From CAYLOC01 sp964385195 (GTDB lineage: Bacteria; Actinomycetota; Actinomycetes; Propionibacteriales; Nocardioidaceae): a stretch of DNA of 32,829 bases. A program made the position numbers and the translations under genes. The stretch's first letter is position 1. Every line of letters begins with the position of its first letter. Below the pieces are notes generated by a model. It did no database searches. It was not told the DNA's origin and was given only the letters and a program-made list of their open reading frames with translations. The DNA lies in the NCBI GenBank assembly GCA_964385195.1, contig CAYLOC010000007.1:1-32829 (forward strand), in the 5' to 3' direction. Below are positions 6,351 through 14,356 of this stretch, one piece after another.

Positions 6351-7454
6351 ATGTCCGGTCCGAACACGAACTTCGACCCGGTGGAGGTCACCCCGCTCCA
6401 CCCCGACGAGGTGGAGCGGATGCGAGCCGAGGCACTCGCCGCAATCAATGCCGCGACCACCCTGGACGACCTCAAACAGGCACGACTGGCCCACGCCGGG
6501 GACCGGTCGCCGCTGAGCCTGGCTAACCGTGAGATCGGCGCCCTGCCTCCGCAGGCCAGGAAGGACGCCGGGATGCGGGTCGGGAAGGCGCGCCGGTCGG
6601 TGCGTGAGGCGATCGATTCTCGTACCGCAGAACTGGAGCAACAGCAGGAACAGCGGATCCTCGCCGAGGAGACCGTGGATGTCACCATGCCCTACGACCG
6701 GGACCCGCGCGGTGCCCGGCACCCGCTCACCACGATGTCGGAGCGGATCGGCGACCTGTTCGTCGCGATGGGGTGGGAGGTGGCCGACGGCCCCGAGGCC
6801 GAGGCGGAATGGCTGAACTTCGACGCGCTCAACATCGGCGCGGACAACCCGGTCCGCACCATGATGGACACGTTCTTCCTTGAACCGGCCGCCTCCCGCG
6901 TGGTGTTGCGTACCCACACCTCCCCGGTCCAGGCGCGCACGATGCTGGCTGTGGAACCGCCGCTGTACATCGTGTGCCCGGGTCGGGTGTACCGCAGCGA
7001 CGAGCTCGACGCGACCCATGCCGCCGTGTTCCATCAGGTGGAGGGGCTCGCGATCGACCGGGGTCTGAGCATGGCACACCTGAAGGGCACGCTCGATCAC
7101 TTCGCCCGGGCGATGTTCGGCGAGGGGATCGGCACCAGGTTCCGCCCGTCGCACTTCCCGTTCACCGAACCGAGTGCGGAGATGGACCTGGTGTGCTTCG
7201 TGTGCCGCGGCGCCGAGCCCGCCGTCGCCTCCTGCCGCACCTGTAAAGGGGAGGGCTGGATCGAGTGGGGAGGCTGCGGGGTGGTCAACCCACGCGTACT
7301 GACCGCGTGCGGCGTCGACCCCGAGGTGTACTCGGGGTTCGCGTTCGGGATGGGGATCGAGCGGACGCTGATGTTCCGGCACGGCGTCGACGACATGCGC
7401 GACATGGTGGAGGGTGACGTGCGATTCACCCTCCCGTTCGGTATCGAGATCTAG
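6351..7454 (+). CDS. pheS: Phenylalanine--tRNA ligase alpha subunit
   Basis: A 367-residue alpha subunit of the alpha2-beta2 PheRS, which charges tRNA-Phe. It has an N-terminal coiled-coil region (about residues 20-105) for tRNA contact, then the class II catalytic core: HPLTTMSERIGDLFVAMGWE, NPVRTMMDTFFLE, motif 2 with VVLRTHTSPVQARTM, and motif 3 GFAFGMGIERTLMFRHGVDD. A Cys-rich insertion, CFVCRGAEPAVASCRTCKGE followed by WIEWGGCG, is typical of this subfamily. The length is normal. The start ATG has a modest AGAAAGCGAG site. pheT follows after 15 nt in the same operon. Confidence 0.96.
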   Translation: MSGPNTNFDPVEVTPLHPDEVERMRAEALAAINAATTLDDLKQARLAHAGDRSPLSLANREIGALPPQARKDAGMRVGKARRSVREAIDSRTAELEQQQEQRILAEETVDVTMPYDRDPRGARHPLTTMSERIGDLFVAMGWEVADGPEAEAEWLNFDALNIGADNPVRTMMDTFFLEPAASRVVLRTHTSPVQARTMLAVEPPLYIVCPGRVYRSDELDATHAAVFHQVEGLAIDRGLSMAHLKGTLDHFARAMFGEGIGTRFRPSHFPFTEPSAEMDLVCFVCRGAEPAVASCRTCKGEGWIEWGGCGVVNPRVLTACGVDPEVYSGFAFGMGIERTLMFRHGVDDMRDMVEGDVRFTLPFGIEI

Positions 7455-7469
7455 GAAAGGCACCGCCTG

Positions 7470-9950
7470 ATGCGTGTCCCGATGTCCTGGCTGCGTGAGT
7501 ACGCCGGTCTGCCGGCGGACCTGTCCGCGCAGCACGTCGCCGGTCAGCTCACCCGGCTCGGGCTGAAGCTGGAGGCCCTGGAGACGCCCGGCTCCGACGT
7601 GAGCGGCCCGCTCGTGGTCGGACGGGTCGAGGCGTTCGAGCCGGAGACGCACTCCAACGGCAAGACGATCCGGTGGTGCCAGGTCGACGTGGGTGAGGCC
7701 GAGCCTCGCGGGATCGTCTGCGGGGCCGACAACTTCGCCGTGGGCGACCTCGTGGTCGTGGCGCTGCCCGACACCGTCCTGCCTGGAGGCTTCGAGATAT
7801 CCGCGCGGAAGACCTACGGCCACGTCTCCGACGGCATGATCTGCTCAGCACGCGAACTGCGGCTCGGGGAGGACCACACCGGGATCATGGTGTTGGAACC
7901 CGGCGAGGCCCAGCCCGGGGACGACGCCGCGGACGTGCTGTACCTGCGTGATGAGGTCGTCGAGCTTGAGATCACCCCGGACCGGGCATACGCGCTGTCG
8001 ATGCGGGGGGTCGCCCGCGAGGCAGCCGCGGCGAACGGGCTCGCCTTCGAAGATCCCGCGCAGACCCTTCCCGCGGTCGCCGACAGCGGCGGATACCCGG
8101 TGCGCGTCGACGACCCCACCGGGGCACCGGTCTTCGCGTTGGTGGAGGTCACCGGATTCGACCCGTCCGCCCCCACCCCTCGATGGCTGGCCCGCCGAGT
8201 CCAGCTGGCGGGGATGCGGCCCATCTCGCTCGCCGTCGACGTCACCAACTACGTGATGTGGGAGCTGGGGAACCCCATCCACGGCTATGACCGTGACCGG
8301 CTGCAGGGCCGGCTCGGCGTACGCCGGGCCCGAGACGGTGAGACGTTGCAGACTCTGGACGGAGTCCAGCGCACCCTGGACCCGGAGGACCTGGTGATCA
8401 CCGACGACCGGGGGCCGGTCGGTCTTGCCGGGGTGATGGGCGGTGCCGCGGTGGAGATGGGCGACGCCACCACCAACGTGGTGATCGAGGCCGCCCACTT
8501 CGACCCCGTGTCGGTCGCCCGCAGCGCCCGTCGCCACAAGCTCCCCTCGGAGGCCGCGCGCCGGTTCGAGCGGGGGACGGATCCCGCCCTGCCGCACGTC
8601 GCCGCGCGCCGGGTCGCGGACCTGCTCGTGCGCTACGGCGGAGGCGAGGTCTCCGACGCGGCGACCGTGGTCGGGAGCCCACCGGAAGCGGCGCCGATCA
8701 CGATGACGGTGCAGCGTCCCACAGCGGTCGCGGGGTTCCCGATCGCTGCTGATGAGGTACGACGGGCACTGCGCGTCATTGGTTGCACTCCCGGCGATGA
8801 CGGGACCAGCGACCCGCTGAGCGTCGTCCCGCCGTCCTGGCGGCCGGACCTCACCGATCCGAACGACCTCTGCGAGGAAGTATTGCGCATCGTCGGCTAC
8901 GACCAGATTCCCAGTGTCTTGCCGATCGCCCCTGCCGGACGTGGCCTGACTGCGCGGCAGCGACTGTTACGCAGGGTAGGGCGGGTGGCCGCCGGAAATG
9001 GCTATGTCGAGGTGCTCAGCTACCCGTTCATCGGCGCGGCGGATTTCGACGCCCTGGGTCTGCCGCCGGAGGACGAACGGCGAACCGCCGTGGCCGTGGC
9101 CAACCCCCTTTCGGAGCGGGACCCGTTGCTGCGCACCACGATCCTGCCAGGTCTGCTGCATGCGCTGGGACGCAACGTCAGCAGGGGGATCGACAGTCCC
9201 GCGCTCTTCGAGACCGGATCCGTCTTCGGCCCTGCGACCGAGGCCGGTTCGGCCCCGGACCTCGGGGTGGACCGCGCGCCGACCGCTGCGGAGATCGAAG
9301 CGCTGGAGCGTACGCTGCCACAACAGCCGCTCCGTCTTGGCGTCGCGTTGTGCGGGGACCGGGAGCAGGCCGGATGGTGGGGCCCACCCCGCCCCGTCGA
9401 GTGGGCCGACACCGTCCAGTTCTGTCGCGACATCGCGAATTCGCTCGGGCTGCAGGTGCGAGCTCGACCGGCCCAGGTCGCTCCGTGGCACCCGGGCCGA
9501 TGCGCCGAGATACTGCTTGACGGGCGATCCGTCGGGTACGCCGGTGAGCTCCACCCGAAGGTATGCCGGGCCTACGGACTCCCGCCCCGTGCCGGTGCCG
9601 CGGAGCTCGACCTGGAGCCGCTGTTGCGGCAGGCGCGGGAGATCGTCCGGGGCCCGGACTTCTCCCACTACCCCGTAGCCAAGGAAGACCTCGCACTCGT
9701 CGTTGACGACCACGTGCCAGCGGCCGACGTCGCGGCCGCACTCCGCGGCGGTGCCGGGGACCTGCTGGAGTCGTTGCGGCTGTTCGACCTCTACTCCGGC
9801 GAACAGGTGCCGGCGGGGAAGAAGTCGCTGGCCTTCGCGCTGCGGTTCCGTGCCCCGGACCGCACCCTGACCGACGAGGAGATCAAGGCGGCGCGCACTG
9901 CGGCGGTGACCGCCGTCGAGGAGCAGTTCGGGGCGTCGCTGCGTCGTTGA
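7470..9950 (+). CDS. pheT: Phenylalanine--tRNA ligase beta subunit
   Basis: An 826-residue beta subunit. Domains in order: N-terminal core MRVPMSWLREYAGLPAD; an EMAP/tRNA-binding fold at about 45-150 (LVVGRVEAFEPETHSNG); the B3/B4 editing region around 205-370 (VTNYVMWELGNPIHGYD and GLAGVMGGAAVEM), which hydrolyses Tyr-tRNA-Phe; B5 near 400-480; the catalytic-like core (PNDLCEEVLRIVGYDQIP); and a C-terminal FDX-ACB anticodon-binding domain from about 730 (DFSHYPVAKEDLALVVDDHV). The start follows AGGAAAGG. The protein ends normally at GCGTCGTTGA; this last part is also the first half of a 13-bp motif that reappears on the far side of the adjacent assembly gap, so sequence after the stop is uncertain. 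Confidence 0.97.
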   Translation: MRVPMSWLREYAGLPADLSAQHVAGQLTRLGLKLEALETPGSDVSGPLVVGRVEAFEPETHSNGKTIRWCQVDVGEAEPRGIVCGADNFAVGDLVVVALPDTVLPGGFEISARKTYGHVSDGMICSARELRLGEDHTGIMVLEPGEAQPGDDAADVLYLRDEVVELEITPDRAYALSMRGVAREAAAANGLAFEDPAQTLPAVADSGGYPVRVDDPTGAPVFALVEVTGFDPSAPTPRWLARRVQLAGMRPISLAVDVTNYVMWELGNPIHGYDRDRLQGRLGVRRARDGETLQTLDGVQRTLDPEDLVITDDRGPVGLAGVMGGAAVEMGDATTNVVIEAAHFDPVSVARSARRHKLPSEAARRFERGTDPALPHVAARRVADLLVRYGGGEVSDAATVVGSPPEAAPITMTVQRPTAVAGFPIAADEVRRALRVIGCTPGDDGTSDPLSVVPPSWRPDLTDPNDLCEEVLRIVGYDQIPSVLPIAPAGRGLTARQRLLRRVGRVAAGNGYVEVLSYPFIGAADFDALGLPPEDERRTAVAVANPLSERDPLLRTTILPGLLHALGRNVSRGIDSPALFETGSVFGPATEAGSAPDLGVDRAPTAAEIEALERTLPQQPLRLGVALCGDREQAGWWGPPRPVEWADTVQFCRDIANSLGLQVRARPAQVAPWHPGRCAEILLDGRSVGYAGELHPKVCRAYGLPPRAGAAELDLEPLLRQAREIVRGPDFSHYPVAKEDLALVVDDHVPAADVAAALRGGAGDLLESLRLFDLYSGEQVPAGKKSLAFALRFRAPDRTLTDEEIKAARTAAVTAVEEQFGASLRR

Positions 9951-10071
9951 GCCTGCTGNNNNNNNNNNNNNNNNNNNNNNNNNNNNNNNNNNNNNNNNNN
10001 NNNNNNNNNNNNNNNNNNNNNNNNNNNNNNNNNNNNNNNNNNNNNNNNNNNNNNNNNNGTCGTTGAGCCTG
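9943..10071. repeat. GTCGTTGAGCCTG motif on both sides of an assembly gap
   Basis: The 13-mer occurs at 9943-9955 and 10059-10071, directly flanking the 100-N gap. The left copy overlaps the pheT stop codon. From memory, GGTCGTTGAGCCTG continuing to TCGAAACC is a widespread intergenic repeat in actinobacteria, so the missing sequence is probably such an element or a small cluster of them. Confidence 0.55.
9959..10058. other. Assembly gap (100 N)
   Basis: Exactly 100 undetermined bases, the usual placeholder for a gap of unknown size. The real distance between pheT and the LysR gene, and any small gene or repeat there, cannot be known from this window. Confidence 0.99.
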
Positions 10072-10130
10072 GCGACGACGGCGGCCGCGCCGTCTCCGCG
10101 GCTGCTTCCCTTCGTCTGCGGGCACCTCTG

Positions 10131-11021
10131 TCAGTGCAGATGGAGGGCTGCACCGAGGGCCGGCGCGAGGGACGCGAGTTGCTCCTCGGGGTTACGGGGG
10201 AGCACGAGGCTGAGCACGATGCGGTGCCGGAACGGTACCCGTCGTACCCGTTCCCCGGGTTGCAGAACCTGCAAGGCGGCGTGCGGCACGGCCGCCAGGC
10301 AGCGTCGCCGTCGAGCACCGGCAAGGGCCGTCGGTACGGTGCCGGCACGTTGGGGGAGCCCGCCGAGCCGCTCCAGTCGGTGGCGTACCTCCTCCCCGGA
10401 GGTGTCGTAGGTGGCGTACCAGACCCGGCGGTCCCGCAGCGGCTGACGACCACGGCCGGGCCCGTCCACACCGGCGGGCGTCAGGAGCGCGAGGTCAGTG
10501 CTGCCCAGACGGACGCTATGGACGCCGCGGGGTAACTCCACCTGGTCGACGATGGCGACCACGGCAGCATCGAGGGTGCCCTCGGCGATCCAGGCCAGCA
10601 GCCGGTCACCGTGGTCAACCACCTGGTAGATGACCGGTACCGGCGCCGCGTCAGCCGGCTGCTCCGGATGCGGATCGGTCACCTGGTCCAGCACGGGGAA
10701 CATCGTCTCTGCCAGCGACGGGAACGTACCGATCCTCCACACGCGGTGTGCCTCGGCAGACCGGGTGGCGTCGAACGCTCCGGCCAGGTGGCCAAGAATG
10801 TGCTGAGCCTGGGTGACCAGCTCGACGCCGGCGGTGGTGGGCCGGGCTCCCTGGGTGTCGCGATCGAACAGGGTCACGCCGACACTGCGTTCCAACCGTG
10901 CCAGTCGTTGACTGGCCGAGGGCTGGGAGATGTGCAGCACCCGGGCAGCGCCCGCCAGCGAGCCGGTGTCCCCGATCGCGGAGACCAGCCGGAGGTCAGC
11001 CACATCGGGCATCGACGCCAT
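10131..11021 (-). CDS. LysR-family transcriptional regulator
   Basis: A 296-residue LysR protein. The N-terminal winged helix-turn-helix is clear: ADLRLVSAIGDTGSLAGAAR, then LHISQPSASQRLARLE (recognition helix, about residues 29-44) and VTLFDRDTQGARPTTAG. The rest is a periplasmic-binding-protein-like effector domain, less conserved and containing an Arg-rich part (GARRRRCLAAVPHAALQVLQ). The gene is divergent from the MFS transporter gene with 72 bp between the two starts. By the usual LysR logic it probably controls that transporter and itself; the co-inducer is unknown. Its start is supported by TAGGCT six nt upstream on the minus strand, consistent with a leaderless transcript. Confidence 0.88.
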   Translation of the reverse strand: MASMPDVADLRLVSAIGDTGSLAGAARVLHISQPSASQRLARLERSVGVTLFDRDTQGARPTTAGVELVTQAQHILGHLAGAFDATRSAEAHRVWRIGTFPSLAETMFPVLDQVTDPHPEQPADAAPVPVIYQVVDHGDRLLAWIAEGTLDAAVVAIVDQVELPRGVHSVRLGSTDLALLTPAGVDGPGRGRQPLRDRRVWYATYDTSGEEVRHRLERLGGLPQRAGTVPTALAGARRRRCLAAVPHAALQVLQPGERVRRVPFRHRIVLSLVLPRNPEEQLASLAPALGAALHLH

Positions 11022-11027
11022 AGGTCC

Positions 11028-11033
11028 AGCCTA
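11028..11033 (-). promoter_or_regulatory. Candidate -10 for the LysR gene (leaderless)
   Basis: The minus strand reads TAGGCT followed by six nt and the LysR ATG at 11021. The whole LysR/MFS intergenic region is only 72 bp (11022-11093), so the operator sites for both genes must be packed here. I could not identify a convincing T-N11-A palindrome. Confidence 0.35.
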
Positions 11034-11093
11034 TATGCCGTCCCGTCCAGTTGACCTCTACCACAGCCAGCTCCGGTCCCTGACTGTGGAGTC

Positions 11094-12302
11094 ATGAGTT
11101 CTCGACGCGACGCCGCCTTGATGCTGTCCGGTATCGCCATAGGCGACCTGGCCCACCGCGTCTCCCAGGTGGCCCTCCCTCTGGTGGTCATGACCGCGAC
11201 GGGCTCGGCCGCAGCGACCGGGCTCGTGGCCGGCGCTACCGGCGTCCCCGTCATCACCTCGCCGTGGTGGGCTCGTCGGCTCCGCCACCGGATCCGCACC
11301 GGGCGGGCCATCGCCGCGTGCTACCTCGGCGAGGCCACTGCGCTGGCGGCCGTGCCCACGGCGGCAGCGCTCGGTGTGCTCACCTGGTGGTGGCTGGTGG
11401 CCGCGGGACTCGCGCTCGGCCTCTTCGAGGCCATGGACGGGCCGGCTCGCGACGCCCTCCTCGCGGACATCGGTGACGACCTCGGTCCGGACCGCGCTTT
11501 CGGTCTGCTCAACACCCGCCAGTTCTTCCGTCGGCTCGGGATGATCGCCGGACCAGCAGTGGGCGGGGTCGGCGTCGCCACGGGTCACGGCCTGCTGGTG
11601 TTGTGGGCCGAGTCCGTCACCGTGGTCGGTGCCGCGGTCCTTGCCGCGGCCGTCCGGAAGGTGGCCGACGGCGACCGCAACCGGCATCCACGGATCTGGG
11701 CCGCAGTCCGAACCCGGGCGGACATCCTCACCGGCTGGACCATCCGCGGCACCGGGTGCCTGCTGTGGTTCAGCTTCACCCTCGGTCTGGCCCTCCTCGG
11801 TGTCGACCGCGGCCATCCCGGGCTATACCTGGCGACCGCGATGACGTGCTACGGGGCAGGGTCCGTCGCAGGAACCGTCATGGCGGTACCACTGCTCCGC
11901 CGGCTCCCGCCGCTTCCCTCGATCGCGGTTGCGTGGGGAGCCACCGGCGGCTGCTGGAGCCTGATCGCCGTACATCCGCACCTGGGAACGGTCGCCACCT
12001 GCTCCGTCGTCTCCGGCGTCGCCGTCGTCATCGGCAACGCCGGCGTCACCGCGCAGATCACGCGCACCGCGGCCGGCTCCGATCGGCGTACCCTGCTCGC
12101 TGGTCAGGCCGTGGTCGTGAACTCAACGAGCTCCCTGGGCATGCTGGCCGGCGGCGCGCTGCTCGGAGCCTTCGGCCCCACGCGGGTTCTCCTGGTGGCC
12201 GGGCTGGTGCTGTCCGTCGTCACGGTGACCGCGGTGCGGCTCCGCACGTGGATCCGCTCCCGAGGCTCCGCTGCCCGGGTGCGCTCCGGGGTCACCGTCT
12301 GA
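11094..12302 (+). CDS. MFS-type transporter
   Basis: A 402-residue polytopic membrane protein with 10-12 hydrophobic segments and short charged loops. It has the layout of actinobacterial major-facilitator exporters: ALMLSGIAIGDLAHRVSQVA at the N-terminus, ATGLVAGATGVPVITSPWWA, then a basic cytoplasmic loop RRLRHRIRTGR, and MDGPARDALLADIGDDLGPD, which resembles the conserved loop of the MFS_3-like (enterobactin exporter-type) group. It probably exports a small molecule by proton antiport; the substrate is unknown. The start ATG follows TGGAG. It is divergent from the LysR gene and ends one nt before the convergent SDR gene. Confidence 0.82.
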   Translation: MSSRRDAALMLSGIAIGDLAHRVSQVALPLVVMTATGSAAATGLVAGATGVPVITSPWWARRLRHRIRTGRAIAACYLGEATALAAVPTAAALGVLTWWWLVAAGLALGLFEAMDGPARDALLADIGDDLGPDRAFGLLNTRQFFRRLGMIAGPAVGGVGVATGHGLLVLWAESVTVVGAAVLAAAVRKVADGDRNRHPRIWAAVRTRADILTGWTIRGTGCLLWFSFTLGLALLGVDRGHPGLYLATAMTCYGAGSVAGTVMAVPLLRRLPPLPSIAVAWGATGGCWSLIAVHPHLGTVATCSVVSGVAVVIGNAGVTAQITRTAAGSDRRTLLAGQAVVVNSTSSLGMLAGGALLGAFGPTRVLLVAGLVLSVVTVTAVRLRTWIRSRGSAARVRSGVTV

Positions 12303-12303
12303 G

Positions 12304-13017
12304 TCAGTAGCCTTCCCGGGCGGTGTGCACGAACGTGCCGTGCAGATGGTCCAGCTCTCCATCGGCGAACCGGCAGACGAACCGTCGCATCGGGCCGATC
12401 TCTCCGAAGTCGACGGAGCCGGGCGGTCCCCACATGGTGTCGGTCATGTCGGTGTGGACGAGTCCAGGGCTGGCGGCGACGACCCGTATCGGACTGGCGT
12501 CGCCGAGCCCGGCCACCACGTTGTGCATCCAGTGCAAGGCAGCCGCCTTGGAGACCGAGTAGGCGCTGTAGCGCGGCTCAGCGCGTTGTCCCGCGCCGGA
12601 GTTCACGTCGATGATCCGGCCGGCCCCGTTGGCCAGCATGCGGGGGAGCACCGCTGACGTCATGACGACCACGCCCCGCAGGTTCACCTCGACCACGCGC
12701 CACCAGTCGGTGGGGTCGGCCTCCCACGGCAGGGTGCTGCGCTCTTCACGGAGTCCGGCGTTGTTCACCAGGACGTCGATGTCGCCGAGCGCGTCGGTGA
12801 CCGTGGCCACTGCTGTGCCGGCCTGCCGCGGGTCGGTGACGTCGGCGGGGGCGACGCAGGCATGCGGCAGCGACTCGGCGACCTGCTCGAGGCGCTGCGC
12901 GTCCCGGGCCACCAGCCCGACGGCGTACCCCTGCTCGGACAGCGCCGCCGCCAACTCTGCTCCGATTCCCTTGCTGGCACCGGTCACCAGCGCCACTTTC
13001 GATGTGTGCGAACCCAT
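12304..13017 (-). CDS. SDR-family oxidoreductase
   Basis: A 237-residue short-chain dehydrogenase/reductase. Visible landmarks are the cofactor motif VTGASKGIGAELA (TGxxxGxG), an ADVT acidic site near residue 65, the structural NNAG (DVLVNNAG), catalytic Ser in DVNSGAGQ, and the catalytic YSVSK (Tyr-x3-Lys). The PG motif (AASPGLVHTDM) follows. It is a cytosolic NAD(P)(H)-dependent enzyme acting on an unidentified alcohol or carbonyl substrate. The ATG of MGSHTSKVALV is preferred over a GTG nine codons upstream because TACTCT lies exactly seven nt before it, as expected for a leaderless transcript. It is divergent from argC and convergent with the MFS gene, with no visible terminator between. 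Confidence 0.88.
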   Translation of the reverse strand: MGSHTSKVALVTGASKGIGAELAAALSEQGYAVGLVARDAQRLEQVAESLPHACVAPADVTDPRQAGTAVATVTDALGDIDVLVNNAGLREERSTLPWEADPTDWWRVVEVNLRGVVVMTSAVLPRMLANGAGRIIDVNSGAGQRAEPRYSAYSVSKAAALHWMHNVVAGLGDASPIRVVAASPGLVHTDMTDTMWGPPGSVDFGEIGPMRRFVCRFADGELDHLHGTFVHTAREGY

Positions 13018-13024
13018 GGACCGC

Positions 13025-13030
13025 AGAGTA
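13025..13030 (-). promoter_or_regulatory. Candidate -10 for the SDR gene (leaderless)
   Basis: The minus strand reads TACTCT, then seven nt, then the ATG at 13017. The -35 region (TCCGGA at 17-bp spacing) is poor. The promoter sits back to back with the argC promoter. Confidence 0.4.
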
Positions 13031-13054
13031 GCCAGGAAGACCACCGATCCGGAC

Positions 13055-13092
13055 TTTGCATAAACCTGTCGAGCATGGAATACTCATGCAGG
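13055..13092 (+). promoter_or_regulatory. argC promoter with paired ARG-box-like operators
   Basis: TTGCAT (13056-13061), a 17-bp spacer and AATACT (13079-13084) form a sigma-70-like promoter. Position 13075-13092 resembles an 18-bp ARG box: half-sites GGAAT and ATGCA around ACTC each match four of five positions of the E. coli TGAAT-N4-ATTCA pattern. GCATG/CATGC also forms a palindrome at 13073-13089. A second, half-conserved box (TGCAT at 13057-13061) would occupy 13055-13072, two bp away, like the paired boxes ArgR hexamers usually bind. Both overlap the promoter, as expected for repression by the ArgR encoded downstream. Confidence 0.6.
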
Positions 13093-14123
13093 TGTCCGTT
13101 TCTGTGGCTGTGGCCGGTGTCACGGGGTACGCCGGCGCAGAACTGTTGCGATTGCTGCTCGCCCACCCCCACGTGCGCATCGGGGCCGTGACCGCCGGGA
13201 CCTCGGCCGGCTCCCTGCTCGGGGAGGCCCAACCGCACCTGCTGCCGCTCGCGGATCGGGAGGTGCAGCCGACCGACGCCGCCACTCTCGCCGGTCACGA
13301 CGTCGTCTTCCTGGCGCTGCCGCACGGCCAGTCCGCCGAGATCGCGGCGGGCCTGCCGGACAGCGCTGTGGTCATCGACTGCGGCGCCGATTTCCGACTC
13401 ACCGATGACCGCGCCTGGGCCCGGTTCTACGGTGGCACGCGGGCCGGTTCATGGCCGTACGGGCTACCGGAGCTCCCCGGTCAGCGGGCACGGCTGCGGG
13501 GCGCGCGGCGCATCGCCGTACCGGGCTGCTATCCCGCGGTGTCGGTGCTGGCGGCCGCCCCCGCAGTCCAGGCCGGAGCCGTGGACCCGACCGGTGTCGT
13601 CGTGGTCGCGGTGTCGGGGACCTCAGGTGCTGGCAAGGCCCCCAAACCGCACCTGATGGCCGCAGAGGTGCTGGGCTCGGCAAGCGCCTACGCCGTCGGC
13701 GGCACCCACCGGCACACGCCGGAGATCGCACAGAGCCTGGCGTTGCTCACCGACCGCGACGTCACGGTCTCCTTCACCCCGGTCCTCGCGCCGATGGCCC
13801 GGGGGATCCTCGCCACCGTGTCCGCCCCGCTGACGCGCGCTCTCGACGATGCGTCGGTGCACGCGTTGTACGCCGAGGCGTACGCCAAGGAAGACTTCGT
13901 GCACGTCCTCCCCTCCGGACAGTGGCCGCAGACCCAGGCAACGCTGGGGGCCAACGTCGTCCACGTCCAGGCGACCGTGGACACCGATGCCGGTCGGGTG
14001 GTAGCCGTCGCCGCCCTCGACAACCTCACCAAGGGCACGGCCGGCGCCGCCATCCAGTGCATGAACCTCAGCCTCGGCCTGGACGAGACGCTGGGACTCA
14101 CCACGGTCGGGCTGGCACCGTGA
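13092..14123 (+). CDS. argC: N-acetyl-gamma-glutamyl-phosphate reductase
   Basis: A 343-residue ArgC, which reduces N-acetylglutamyl-5-phosphate to the semialdehyde with NADPH, the third step of arginine synthesis. The N-terminal nucleotide site is VAVAGVTGYAGAELLRLL, the active-site Cys is in AVPGCYPAVSVL (Cys146), and the catalytic His region is GGTHRHTPEIAQ. PHGQSAEIAAGL is also typical. I prefer GTG at 13092: it aligns with the usual ArgC N-terminus and lies seven nt after the -10 hexamer, implying a leaderless mRNA. An ATG two codons earlier (13086) is the alternative, but transcription should start after it. It heads the arg cluster; the repeat-bearing argC-argJ spacer follows. Confidence 0.95.
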   Translation: MSVSVAVAGVTGYAGAELLRLLLAHPHVRIGAVTAGTSAGSLLGEAQPHLLPLADREVQPTDAATLAGHDVVFLALPHGQSAEIAAGLPDSAVVIDCGADFRLTDDRAWARFYGGTRAGSWPYGLPELPGQRARLRGARRIAVPGCYPAVSVLAAAPAVQAGAVDPTGVVVVAVSGTSGAGKAPKPHLMAAEVLGSASAYAVGGTHRHTPEIAQSLALLTDRDVTVSFTPVLAPMARGILATVSAPLTRALDDASVHALYAEAYAKEDFVHVLPSGQWPQTQATLGANVVHVQATVDTDAGRVVAVAALDNLTKGTAGAAIQCMNLSLGLDETLGLTTVGLAP

Positions 14124-14148
14124 CGAATCCAGGAAGCGGGGACCCCGC

Positions 14149-14205
14149 ATGAACACCCCACGAAGCTGCTCGCTGCGCTCGCACCTCCGCGGGGACCCCG
14201 CATGA
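14149..14205 (+). CDS. Repeat-encoded 18-codon ORF upstream of argJ
   Basis: ATG to TGA encodes MNTPRSCSLRSHLRGDPA, with three arginines among 18 residues. Because the repeat period is 53 nt and the ORF is 57 nt including the stop, its TGA overlaps the next unit's ATG as ATGA. The last unit's TGA (14358-14360) likewise overlaps the argJ ATG (14357). A GGGGA lies six nt before each ATG and could serve as a weak ribosome site. Whether the peptides are made is unknown. The chain could simply be a by-product of the repeat, or could feed ribosomes to argJ by termination-reinitiation. Confidence 0.3.
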   Translation: MNTPRSCSLRSHLRGDPA

Positions 14206-14305
14206 NNNNNNNNNNNNNNNNNNNNNNNNNNNNNNNNNNNNNNNNNNNNNNNNNNNNNNNNNNNNNNNNNNNNNNNNNNNNNNNNNNNNNNNNNNNNNNN
14301 NNNNN
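14206..14305. other. Assembly gap (100 N) inside the argC-argJ repeat
   Basis: Exactly 100 undetermined bases between two identical 55-nt contig ends. The true array length is unknown. Confidence 0.99.
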
Positions 14306-14356
14306 GAACACCCCACGAAGCTGCTCGCTGCGCTCGCACCTCCGCGGGGACCCCGC

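Noticed and set aside
10059..10130. A short gene between the gap and the LysR gene
   Set aside because: Only 72 nt of repeat-like and GC-rich sequence are available, with no start codon, ribosome site or conserved protein segment.
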